DNA from: Medicago truncatula
Lineage: Eukaryota > Streptophyta > Magnoliopsida > Fabales > Fabaceae
Direction: 5' to 3'
Length of the DNA stretch: 64,000 nucleotides
Assembly (NCBI RefSeq): GCF_003473485.1
Contig: NC_053044.1
Location: 198,501 to 262,500 of the forward strand
The notes beneath the pieces were generated by a model. That model had not been told where the DNA came from, made no database searches, and saw only the letters and a program-made list of their open reading frames with translations. The position numbers and the translations under genes were made by a program. Below are positions 39,702 to 51,791 of this stretch, piece after piece. How positions within the stretch are numbered: position 1 is the stretch's first letter; every line of letters begins with the position of its first letter.

Positions 39702-39992
39702 ATTGTTGCAATTTTGTAAAAAGTGTTCAAAGTTTACTTCATATTCTAAATATATGTTATTTATTTTTGAGTTAAATATCTTTTGATCATGTAAATATAC
39801 CAATTTTTTATTTTAATGAACTTTTAGTCCCTCAAAACTTTTCATCTTCATTTTTTGACGTTCATTTTAAGTAAACTCATATATAGAATTCACATTTTTG
39901 AATGAATTTTTTGCAGAAAAATTTATAATATTATAATATTCTCTCCAAAAGAATAATTTTTTTTTAATAAAATATGATTTTTTATATTTTTT

Positions 39993-40849
39993 AGGCTTAA
40001 TTATTAAAATTGACCTTGTAATATATGCGAAATCGAAAAACGATCCTGTAAAATAAAAAACACATATTATAACCCTGTAATTTGGGATTCTTATTATTTT
40101 TTTACCATAAAATATAGTTGAAGTCCAAAAAATTCTTGGAGGTTGAATTTTTTCATAGTTTTTTTCAAACATGTTTAGTACGTTAAAACATGACTTTACA
40201 CAAAAATTTAAATTTTTTCAACTAAGGACGAATTGATTATGAATTTTTAATGTGTCAAAAACACAAAAAACAAAATAATGATAACTCCAACCTAAAATCA
40301 AATTTTGAGCTCATTGTTTGACAAAGACATCTATAGAAATACATAAAAAGGATCTGCAAAAATTTGTAGCATTTCAAAAATGTTTCCATATTTTTTATTT
40401 TTCAACCAAAACGTGCGAAATTGCAATTTTGATCCGAGTGCATACTCATGGGTCAAATTTTGTTCTCTAATTTTGTAGGCATGGTTATAACATCACAAGA
40501 AACTTCACCTTTAAATTTTGGAGATTTTAAACGAGACAAAAATTAATTCTGAATTGTTTAATAAATTCATCCTTAGTCGGAAAAATCTATTTTTTCGTGT
40601 AACACCGTGTTTTAACATCCTAAAGATGACTTTTCTTTTTAAAAAAAAAAAACATCCTAAAGATGGTTGGAAAAAAAATCATGAAAAAATTCAATCTCTA
40701 GATAACTTTTTTGGACCACGAGTTTCTTATAGAGTCAAAAATAAGAAGAATTTCAAATTGCAAGGTTAAAATATCTATTTTTTATTTTACAATGTCATTT
40801 TTCAGACATCACGTATTTTACAGAGTCAATTTAAACAATTAACCCTATT
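39993..40849. mobile_element. Long fold-back element, copy in unit 2
   Basis: Copy of the element at 31287-32146, carried along by the duplication rather than transposed; one A shorter in the internal A run. Confidence 0.55.
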
Positions 40850-41658
40850 TTTTAAGATTAATTTCATATTTAACTAAAAAATTCTAATTTATTTTAGGAA
40901 AGAATGATCGAAAGTGGTGATTAAAAATTTAATATATATTAAAAATCGAAGAAATTTTTTCAAAGGCCTAAAACAAAATGTTAATATATTTATGCAGCTT
41001 GAAAATATATTTAACCTTTTATTTATTATATATAAAGAATAAAGAAAAATCAACTAGTATAATGTGATAGTGACGGGACGAGACCTGCAAAGGCAAAGAC
41101 ACAAACTGACAAAAATAAGATTTTCTCTTCTTCTATTTTTGACATGATCTTTCGATTATGATTGATCTAATGAAAAATAAATTAAAAAAAATAAGAAGAA
41201 AGGAGAGGAGAGGAGTATAAAAACGAGGGAAGAAGAAAAAAAAGATTTTAAGAAACGAAAAACGTGACCTTTTATTTTGTCTAACAATAAAATTGAGTGT
41301 CACGTTTTTTTTGTTGGACTTTTTCTTATAACATTCATTCATTTTATAATGGAAAGTGAAATGGTAATGGTTGGAGTTCGAACATCAGACACTCTACTTT
41401 TTCACAATTAAAATAAACGTGTTACTTGATAATAAAAAAGAAAGTAATTTTATAAAAAAAAAAAAAGACATTTCAATTATAGACGAGGTTTGATTAGGAC
41501 ATGACTCACGATGAATTATTGTTTAAATTTAATTGAAAGAGATATCAATATTTAATTCTAATACATTTAAGAAATCTGTATATACCAAACTTTCCAATTC
41601 TATAGATAGATAACATGCTCTCGAAGTTAGTCTCTATGAACCCAAATTATATCATTAA

Positions 41659-41890
41659 GGGTGTATTTGGATGGAGGGTTTAGGAGGGGAGGTTTAGTTT
41701 TCATTTTTAAATTACGGACATTATGAAATGTTTTTTAAAAAGTTAACATATTAACATAATAAACAATCTTATAACACTTCAATCATACTTGATTTATTTT
41801 AGAAAAACATGTTACATAGTCCGTAATTTAAAAAAGAAAAGTAAATTCTCCCCTCCCTTCTCCTCCTAAACCCTCCATCCAAACAGACCC
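41659..41890. mobile_element. Tourist-type MITE, copy in unit 2
   Basis: Copy of 32956-33187 with the same TAA flanks, duplicated passively with the 8.7-kb unit. Confidence 0.85.
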
Positions 41891-42698
41891 TAAATGGTAT
41901 AATCGAAGGAATTAGGAATGGTGAAATTGGTTATGGATGAATTTTCAAAGTACATATTTTAAAGTTGAAGGTCGCTTTAGTACACATAAAACCAAACTTT
42001 TAGTCAACATTTTTTTTAATGATAAATGTTGTGATTATAGATTCTCTGTTATAACTTGCTCATCTTACTAATTTTTTTATGTAGATTGCATCATTATAGC
42101 TAGTCTTAATCCATTGGTGATGAAGGCAACAAATTAAACATGTTGAATTATATAATCATATTGAAAATCTCAAGGATCCTGTGGGATTCTAAATTGCAAA
42201 GTTAAACAAAAGTACATTCTATCACTGTTGGAAGACAATGATTTTATTCTAGTTAATCATCGTCTCAATCCAAAGATCCTTATTTAGACTCCATGGCAGT
42301 GGAACCGACCGTCCATAGAACATAAATCCTAAATATTTTGAGGATGCATACCGGTATAAGAGCCATTGACCGTCACAAGAATGCAGTTCGGTTGGTGATA
42401 TGAGAGACATCAAAGGCGTACTACTAGAAGGTTCAGGGTTCGAACCCTAAAAACTAATATGGAAGGCAACATGGCATGTTGATTTTTAGGCCTGTCATCA
42501 TAGCCATTTCATTTACATGTCACTGACTACATTAGTACCTAAGTTCTAATTCTACACTGCTTCAAGGTCGAAAAAGCAAAGACATCCTATATAAGCAATA
42601 TAAAACAGAATACAAAGTGCCTATTACATTACTTGTTGGTGCAATGCATTGAAATTATCAAATACCAAAACATCAAAGTAGAGAGGATACATAAGTTG

Positions 42699-44906
42699 TT
42701 AATCGCCATAGTCAGCCGCACGAAACATTGTGACTTTTAGCACCAACGGATTATTCTTGATCAGCTCAAACACACAATAATCTCCATGTGACAGATTATT
42801 GTCCCTTTGAAATATTGAAAATCCCCTCGTTATTTTCATTGCTGATGACGAATTGGCGTCATGCAATATGCCAAAAACTTCCCACTGCTCACCATGAGAA
42901 GTTTGGATCTTTATAGGAACATTTGGCTTTAGATACTTTGAAGCAAAATCAGCATTAACATACTGCACATTAAATGAGATATCAATTAAAGTGGCAACAT
43001 AAATAAATAACTCAACATTTGCTTTAAAGTAAAATTCTCACCACATATTTTCTCTTAAGAATTTTGGAACAAAAGTAAGGGTTTTTTGGATTGAATTCCT
43101 TGGCAGCTTCCTCTGATCTTTTAGAAGCATGATTGTCACTTGTTTCAACCTTGGACCTTTTCCTAGGACTATGACACTTTGTGTTTGTTTCTCCATTAAT
43201 ACTTTGAGTTTTGAATGGATAGCAAATCTCAACAGAAGTTACATCAAATATAACAACATTAAACTTTGAATCCCCTTCATATTTGAAACGCAAGAAGGAA
43301 CCATACCCTATAGAATAGTATTCTGCAAACTGTTGCCATTTGTTGCAAAAGTAAACGTCGTTGCCGCATTTCTTCAGTTCCATTTCCCAATCACAGCCAT
43401 CGGGAACAGTAATTGTAGCAACATTCTTGAGTTCATTCCCAAATCTTTTTATAAATCCATCTGGAATTCTCTGCAGTGATAACAACTCATCTGTTATACG
43501 TGTATGAGATTGTCACAATTGGTTCACTTCTATGACTCTTGGTATCACTTTTGTTCAATATAATTCATTCAAAATCAGCTCGCTTTTCAACAATTTGTTC
43601 AAAATCAATTTTTGGCGCCATAGAACCAAACGAAGATAATTCAACTTTGTAGGAAAAAGAAGGATAAACCTCAAGCAGAACTGGTCATCATCTTGAATAG
43701 AGAGAGAGCACCAAATGTCAAAATCCAATCACGCAAAATTGTCACAAAGCATTTCAATAAACAATTATAAAGAGACTTTCGAGAAAGCACATTTTATCAT
43801 TTTGTAATTCATAATATAATATTTGACATGCATATATAAAATCATAAAATTACAAGCTAACCACAGTTCACTCCTTCACATAGAGGTGAAAAGCAGCAGC
43901 GTTTCCGTAACTTCAATATCACAGTTTCGAGTCATCAATTTCAAAACACAAAGACGATTCCAAAAAGATTAAATATTTTTCGTGCTTTTCTTCTCAAGAA
44001 GGATTTATTTGATTACAATCATAGAAGTATTTAGCGCAGAAACGTATTACAAAGAATGAATTCTACCTTAAAGTTGAGATTTTAAGTATTGCACTCCAAG
44101 TGTGATTTTAGTCTCAGATTTATTGTTGAATTCACTCTTAAGGGAGTTTAATGAATTCAACTAAGTATGTACTATGCAATCACTTTCAATTCAACTATGG
44201 GAATGTAATCAAACATAAGTTATTGTAGTTTGTAGTGACAAAAGCTCTAAATTCTAGCTTCAGATTGATAACAATTCTAGAAGCAAAATCAATTTTACTC
44301 GAGCACAAGCAAGGGGGGTTGGATAGCTCAACTGGTTTGAGCTAAGAGTTAAGTAGTCGGAAGCCTAGGATTCAAGTCCTCACAAGGAAATAAAAAAACT
44401 AACACAACAATTAACATACTAACATTTATCATTAAAAAAATGTCAAAATCAATTTCACATCTCTAGAATAAATTTTGCCACATCCAAAACTAAACCAAAC
44501 ATAAACTAAACTAAACTCACAATAAAAGTTTCAAAATCAATTTTTACAACCTTAGTATGAAAGAAACACTTAACAGAACAAGTGATCGACATGCAAACAG
44601 ACACAAAAGAACAAAAACAATGACAAAGAGACTTTGTAGCACATGAACATTTAAATATCATTTTATAAAATTAATAATAACATTTGATTGACATGCATGC
44701 ATAATAGTACAAAACAAGCCAGAAAAAACACTAGTATTTGAGACATAAACATATATAGGCAGAAAAACAAGTCAAAAAGAAAGAGATAAAAATAAACATA
44801 CTATTTGAGTGTCATGAATGGGTGAGGGAAGGATGGCTTTCATAAAATGTTTAGAATCTTTCTCCGGCGCCGGTGGCCGGACAGAGCTTCTCCGGCGAGC
44901 CTGCAT
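42699..44906 (-). CDS. Two-B3 REM transcription factor, tandem copy E'
   Basis: Exons 44906-44802, 43470-43042 and 42962-42699 on the minus strand, 265 residues, same translation as gene E. Its upstream flank (44907-45552) is the full flank present before gene F. The promoter of E in unit 1 is cut about 650 bases upstream by the duplication junction, so E and E' may differ in distal control although their coding sequences agree. Confidence 0.8.
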
Positions 44907-45663
44907 TGTTTGTTCACTTGTGCAAATAATAATAAAGTGAAATGAGTTTCAAAGGTTACTTCACATTCTAAATATATAGTATTTTATTTATTATTCTATA
45001 AAGAAAAGTCAATTATATAGTATTTTATTTATCAATGAATCTTCTATTTTTTATACTATTTTTGACATAATCTTTTGATTGATATACTCAATAAAAAATA
45101 ATTAAAAGAAGAAGAAAGTAAAGGAGTATAGAAATGAGGAAGAAGAAGAAAAAAGATTGAATTCAATTCAGACTCTCACAATTTTTTAAGGGGTTAATTA
45201 AGTCTTTGACATAAAATACTTCAATTAATCTCTGAAATTTTCATACTATAGACAAATTAGTCTTTAACTTAATATATCAGAGAAAATAATTTGTCCCCAA
45301 TATAAAAATGACATGATTAATTTGAGTTTATTTTTTTTGTTAAGGACTGTTTTGACCCACAAGAATTGAATCTACATTGAAGAATAAATGGATAAGGTAA
45401 TTCTTTTTTGACTTGAACAAAATATAGTATCACATTTTTTTCAGGCCTTTTTTCCTTATAACATTCATTTTATAGAAGTCATTATTATGTGGTATTTATA
45501 TTTATAGGTAGAATGGCTCAGTCAAACTCATGTGATAATTATTCCTTCTTTTACTTCTACCTATAAGTATGACTTGAACAATGCTGCTTCAAGAACCAAA
45601 TGAGCAAAAGCATTCCATTAAAGCCTAACAATGCCATAGTTGGTGAATGTAAATTGTAAAATA

Positions 45664-47709
45664 TCAAACAAGATCAAGTTGTAACACAACTGGCGATGAT
45701 TTCTTAATCAACTCAACCTTGCATTTATCACCGTTTGACAAATTGTTGTACGTTGCAAATTTAATGAATCCTTTCCCCAATCGCAGTCCTGAACGACCTA
45801 AACGTGTACAACAAACATCCCATTGCTCTCCTCCATTGCAATTTTGGAGCTTCACAACAACATTTCGTTTCAGATGCTTTGATGCAAAATCAGCATTAAT
45901 ATACTGCACAAGGGAGCGAGGTAGGACACATCAATTTAAGGAACAACAACAACATATATATATCAATTAAAAACTAAAATCCTCACTCACCAGAGTTCTA
46001 TACTTATAGGTAGAAGTAAAAGAAGGGTTTAATTCTGTTCCTTCATCCTCACTTGGTGAATCATCAGCATAATTGATTTCAACCCTGGACCTTTTCGTAG
46101 GTCTAGGACACTCTGTGTTTGTTTCTCCATTAGTACTTGGAGTTTTGAGTGGATAGCAAATCTCAACAGAAGTTACATCAAATATAATAACACTAAACTT
46201 TGAATTCCCTTCATATTTGAAAGACATGAAGCAACCATATCTTAAAGAATAGTATTCTGCAAATTGTTTCCATTTGTTGCAAAAGTAAACATCCTCCCCA
46301 CGTTTCTTCAATTCCAATTTCCAAGTAAGACCATCCGGTACAGTAATTGTAGCAACATTCTTGAGTTCGCTCCCATATATTGTTATAAAGACTTCAGGAA
46401 TTCTCTGCAGTTATTATCACTTGTTTAATTGATTATAAAACAACTCATCAGTTATACTATTAGAAAGAGAGAGAGAGAGAGAGAGAGTAGTGAATTTTAC
46501 AATTTCTTTGTCATGAATGGGTGAGGGAAGTATGGCCTTCTTAAAATGTTTGGATTCCCTAATTTCCATCTCTGCCTGCAATTCAATAAGTGATAAGTGT
46601 CAACACTTCACACATTCAGATCACCAATTCACATTATAAACAAAGAATAATGAACTCGTATGTGGCGTGACGTGTGAGCGGTTTATGTTGCGAAAGAAAA
46701 CACACTTAGGATATTTGAAATTAGAAAATGAGAAAGAATGAATGCAAATTATTTTATTCACTGGTACTGCACTGCTTCTGTTACTAACAACACTTGGTCC
46801 ATATTGCTCATTGATGATAGCTATTAGTAACTAAAAAAACCTAACAACCAACCAAACTACCTATCATATGAATTGATATACAACGGTTCAAAAATTATAA
46901 GGATTGATGAATAAACAAATGTGAAACAACGTTTTACCGTGCGAGATGTAGTAGCTTGTAACACAACAACAGGCTTTCTCTTTATCAGCTCAAAGTTGTA
47001 AAAAACTTCCTTTGATAGATTGTTTTCCCTTGCAAATCTACAGAATCCACTCGTAATTCGCATTGGTGTTTTACTTGCTCTATCCAATACACAAGAAACT
47101 TCCCACTGCTTTCCTTGATAATTTTGGAGCATGAACGGAACATTTGGCTTCAGATGCTCCTTAGCAAATTCACCAGGAACATACTACACAATGGAGGAGC
47201 AATCAATTTAAGCCGCAACATAAATGTAACTCAAACATTTACTTCAAAACCAAATACTATGAAGTAAAAATTCTTACTGCGTAGTTGTTCTGGACTTTGG
47301 AACAAAAAGAAGTGTTTTTTGGGTTGATTCCATTGGAAGCAGAGCTCGGACAGTTTATGTTTGGTTCTCCATTAGTCCTCCGAGTTTGGAATGGATAAGA
47401 AATCTCAACAGAAGTTCTATCGTATATAACAACATTGAACTTTGAATTCCCTTCATATTTGAAATCTAAATAACAACCATAATAAATACAATAGTATTCT
47501 GCAAACTGTTGCCAATTGTTGCAAAAGAAAATTTGGCCGCCACATTTCTTTAGTTCCATATTCCACTCACGACCATCGGGAACAGTAATGGTAGCAACAT
47601 TGTCGAGTTCATTCCCAAATCTTGTTATAAACTCATCTGGAATTCTCTGCAGTGATAACAACTCATCTGTTACACTATAGGTATCTAAACTTAAAAAGAT
47701 AGGTAACAT
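45664..47709 (-). CDS. REM-type gene with four B3 modules but no recognisable first exon (gene F)
   Basis: Recognisable exons on the minus strand: 47646-47278 (B3-1 body), 47183-46938 (B3-2), 46575-46501 (linker exon), 46404-45991 (B3-3) and 45903-45664 (B3-4), all phase 0 and open. The exon that should supply SKHFMKAILP is absent in the 1.3 kb upstream; homology to gene C stops near 47690. If translation starts at the ATG at 47709 and reads through into exon 2, the product has 468 residues with 21 unrelated N-terminal residues (MLPIFLSLDTYSV) in place of the first B3 strand. The linker between B3-3 and B3-4 is shortened and acidic (DDSPSEDEG). The last domain is the most divergent (YINADFASKHLKRN, GDKCKVELIKK). 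It may be a 5'-truncated gene, or its first exon may lie further away. Confidence 0.65.
46465..46488. repeat. GA dinucleotide microsatellite
   Basis: About 12 GA units in the intron just upstream of the linker exon of gene F. Gene C has only a short GAGAGA at the equivalent place, so this tract expanded after the paralogs separated. Confidence 0.85.
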
Positions 47710-48540
47710 GTTTATGAAATTTCAAACATTTAAGTTTCTATTTTAAAGAGCTTCTTCAACTAAGTTATTGTTTGGATTCACTATTGTGCACAATGAATAA
47801 AAGATTTAGAATCCATTTTAAAAAAAAAATCAAAAACTATATCACGATATGTATGTTGTCCGGCCAATATGTCTTGCCACTATCCATATTTTCCAACACT
47901 TCTTTTCTCGTGTTCATGAATCTAATATCTAGCATGTTAGAGTCCAGTAGGATCTTATATCCATGATTAAATAAGATGTGAAAATAATTCTCTCATCCAT
48001 CATTTATATCATTTTCCTAAACCAAAACTTTACATTCTTCATCCCTTTTATGCTTCACTTTGTTCAAGTCTATTGTTCTTATTTCTCACCCCCTACCTAG
48101 CTTATATTATAGATTTGTCTCCTTGAAGCCTAAAGATTGATGTAACATGTCAAAGTATTGAGTTCAAATCCCCTTAAAAAGAGTTGTTAAAATGACCATT
48201 GGTATAATCTTCATTAATAAAATAAATTTCCTTACTCGATCCTTTTTTTTTTATATAAAAATTTGGTATAACCCATCAAAAAATTTAGTTTTTACTTCGT
48301 CCACCGGCTTCTTCATCTCTTTCTTAGCTTCCTTATATTTTTTTGACTTTTTGACGTTTTTACACCTACTACAAAGATTTGTTAACCTTGAGTCTAAAAC
48401 TACGAGTTCTACTTGACAATATATCATCAATTGAAATCAAATCAAATCATGGGAAGACCTAAAGCTAATATTGTTTTTTTTTTTTTTTTTTTAATTTACC
48501 TAAAGCTAATATTGTTAAAAGGAATCATTTTATCTCAAAA
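47710..48540. other. Intergenic region upstream of gene F
   Basis: No gene is seen. The expected first exon of gene F is not here. A box-B-like GAGTTCAAATCCCC near 48160 hints at a decayed SINE, without ends. Long T tracts occur at 48240-48255 and 48474-48492. Confidence 0.4.
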
Positions 48541-49790
48541 AAATACCCAAATCAAACGATCAAGCCCCAAAAAAAAAAGACTTTTACTTTTCCCACCATG
48601 CTGCCTCCTCGCGTGCCTTGCAAAATTTACTAAAATACTCCTGGTCCGGATTACATAATCCGGACTATTGTTAGTGATTTGCGAAAACAGAAATCCGGAC
48701 CAGATGTTATGTAATTTTCTGTGTTTTTCTTTGATGTCAAGGGTCTCTGTTGACCGTTATATGAACCCCACACAAGCTGCAATGCATTGTAATTGCAGGG
48801 TTCCTATGAACGGTCGACAATGACCATGACACCATCGACACCCCTAAAAAACTAAAAAACATTTGAAGAAAATGGAAGAAAAGAGGTGAAGTGAAGAATG
48901 AAGGTATTTGTTAAAGATGGAAGTCTATTTATAGCCTAAAACAAGTCCTAGGTCATTAATACAGTCAATGAAAACGTGTTAGTGGTTGTAACCGTCCAAA
49001 CCCACATCAATGGCTCTGAAATAGCCTTCCAAACCCCACCATTTTTCACACCATCCTCTCCCACTCTCTCCTCCTCTTCTTCCTTATACAACCATGGTTT
49101 TCCATCGTTGGCCTTTCATAGATAAGGGGCCTTGTTGAAAACTTTCAGGGTTTGTATGAACGGTCAATGAGGATGGAACCGCGTTGCAACGAAGTGCGGT
49201 TCATCTGTGGGTCAATGTGGTTCTTAGATTGACCTGTCTAGGCGTAAGTTTGAGCACCCCCACCCCCCCCCCCCCCCCCCCCCCCCCCCATCTCCCTCAA
49301 GGGCATTGTTTTCTTCTTCCCGCCCTCCTCTTCCTCCTCCTCCAGTTTTCCTCCAATAGGCAAACTACTAGTATGTCCCATCACATACTAGTGGTTAGGC
49401 TCTTAGGAGATTAGAATTAGGCTCATAGGAGGTTAGAAATAGATTTAGGATCTTATGTAATAAGTTTAAAAAGCTTGAAAATTATTGTAATGTATTGTTC
49501 ATATATTAATAAAATGAGTTGTTTTTATGTTTGTGTCTATTTATTTATGTTATTTATTTTAGTCGCATTTTTTTTTACGAAATGTAAAGCTTAAAATTGC
49601 AAAACTTCTGGTAAAACATTATTCCGGATTGTCAAATCCGAAAACATCTGCAAAATTCTAGCAATGCAATCCAAAATTCAAACTAGGGGTAAAATTGAAG
49701 AAGAAAAAAAAAAAAAAGGACGCGCGAGGAAATGCATAGAGTGGGAGAGGATGCACGAGGGGTAAAATTCTAACAAAACTTAACGTTGTC
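48540..49790. mobile_element. Probable non-autonomous DNA transposon with long imperfect inverted ends
   Basis: The left border has TCCCACCATGC..CCTCGCGTGCC followed by TCCGGATTACATAATCCGGA. The right border, read inversely, has TCCCACTCTATGC..CCTCGCGCGTCC followed by GATTTGACAATCCGGAATAA. The two borders thus share order and words in inverse orientation over more than 100 bases. The interior has repeated GAACGGTC words, a 27-base C run (49263-49289) and an AATAAA-like tail near 49510. No transposase frame. The shape suggests a MULE-like element, but no target duplication was resolved. Confidence 0.45.
49263..49289. repeat. Homopolymer of 27 C
   Basis: An uninterrupted C run, very unusual in this AT-rich region. 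It creates an artificial poly-proline open frame on the plus strand, which is not a gene. The exact length should be treated as uncertain in any assembly. Confidence 0.9.
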
Positions 49791-51791
49791 AAACCAGCCA
49801 CAATCTTATGCAAAACTGCATGATTCTAGAACGAGAGCAAGTGTTTGAGTAAAATTGGGACTCACTGGGACAAAGTGACCGCTGTCACCAATTTTCTGAA
49901 GAAAAAAAAAATTACTTATTTTTTAAATACTACCATTTTGGCCAGACTTAATGGCCAGACTGCAACTCAAAAGCTCACCACCGTTTCTCAATTTCTCGTA
50001 TGAAAGACATCCCACCAAAACGAACAAAAACAGAAAGGAATAAAGAGTTGTGCAACGAGGATCTGGGTTCTCTCATGTTGAAACCAACATGAAAATAATG
50101 TGGCAACCTTGGCCCTTGAAAGATAAAGAGATGAGGATTTTGGAATTTTCAATAAAAGGGAGAATTTGGTTGATGGCAGAAATTTGAAACATCAAAAGAC
50201 ACGACATGCTTATCATTTTGGTCCTGCGTGCCATTCCTTATCATTTTGTAAATAATTTGTATTCAAAAATAAGTCCCTCATCTGGGATGTGTACCGAAGA
50301 CATGTTAACATCCTATTAGTAATAACAAAATATACATCATGTGCATGCTAAAATCAAGTATTAAGCTGTTCATACAAACACTAAGCCTTTCATACAAACC
50401 CTACTCGACTATATATGTCAAATGAACCTGACTAAATTGTGTTTGTTCCGCGTTTAGAACCCACGGAACCCACATTTAGGGTGAAGCTACCAATTGGAGC
50501 TTCATTTCTACTGCACGTTTAGTGCATACTTGACACAGTTCCAAACACCTGCTAAATGATTCACTTTCCTATGGCAAGTACCAAAACTATACAGCTAAAT
50601 TCCAAACACAAACATTTCCCAAAACCAAAATATTCGAAAAGACACGAACCATACAAGGGTCTAACCCATCAACATGGTTAACAATGTCGGTATGTTTTCG
50701 GTAAATAGTCATGTCAAGGAGGTCTGTAATTTTGCATTCCTTCAATTCTACAGGCTCTGTCAGGCAACAACTGGATCATCTTTCTGTAAAAGTCCATTAG
50801 AAATTGATTACAAGCCAAAGAAATTTAAAAAATTGAAGAATTAAAGCAACATTCAAGTAGTCTGTATTAACAAAAATTGAACTTGCACAGACCTTACAAG
50901 TAGCTTAGGCTCATGTCGACCTGAATTGGACGCGGATGATGTCCTAAACAGATCCCTAGCTCAATGTAGCAGGAATGATCCCCTCAATTTTTCAAGTAAT
51001 TGTTGCGCTAACCGAGTGTCCATTATCTGTTTGCAAAATTGTAAGCACTCTTAAAGCACTGGCTAAAGCAACATCTGTTATTACTAAAGCACATTTGTTC
51101 AAATTAAAATCATGATTATCGAAAGTCTAAATAAACTTTTGGATGTTTATATTAAAGGAACTCCTTTAACATCTTAAAGCTCGCAACTTGTGTATATAAT
51201 CCTTTAACATATTAATTAAAGCTCACTAACTTATGTGTAAAGCATCCGAAGTTTCGTTAGACTTATGACATCATGATAATCATAAAATCAAGTAATCTAC
51301 TTCTATGACTTCACAGTTCTGCGTTCACTTCTAAACACAAACGCACATGTGATGCATATTTAGTTACACAGAGGGATTCAACAGCTTTTAGTTTCATGTG
51401 AATTCATATTTCAAGGTTAACCCAATTAAGACTAATTTTCTTTTCTTTCTTTTTTTTGGTTTTCAACGGGTTATATAGTGATTTTATTATTGAAAATTGC
51501 CAAAAATTCACATGATTGTTTTGAAGAGTTAGGAACAATAGATCAAGGTTTTGTGAACATTAACAATCCATTCAACAGTCAGTTGAGCTCAACAAGTAGA
51601 GCAAAAACAGTTGAAGAAAATCACAAATATATCACAACTAACCACAAGTTTTACAGAAAGTTTTCTCAGATATCAATCTTTGTCAGAATGAGTTACTGAT
51701 CCCCCATTGATGCAATAAACTCTGAATTTCATTCAGATGAGACAAGACAATAAAACAAGATACAAAAAACTAACGACTTACCACAGATATT
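49791..51791. other. Region downstream of UPF3
   Basis: The bases next to 51791 are probably UPF3 3' UTR. The remainder shows no supported gene; the open frame at 51478-51699 (+) runs antisense to the UPF3 downstream flank and matches nothing I know. Confidence 0.4.

Larger units (their letters stand above)
36858..45552. repeat. Tandem duplication of about 8.7 kb, unit 2
   Basis: Second copy of 28152-36849, with the same gene order and orientation (D' and E'). To its right the sequence passes into the 3' flank of gene F. Unit 2 also contains the copies of the copia RNase H scrap (about 37136-37500), the copia scrap near 42133-42323 and the SINE-like fragment at about 44322. Confidence 0.92.

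Noticed and set aside
49184-49414. Poly-proline open frame
   Set aside because: It is created by a 27-base C run and has no start context, homology or codon structure.
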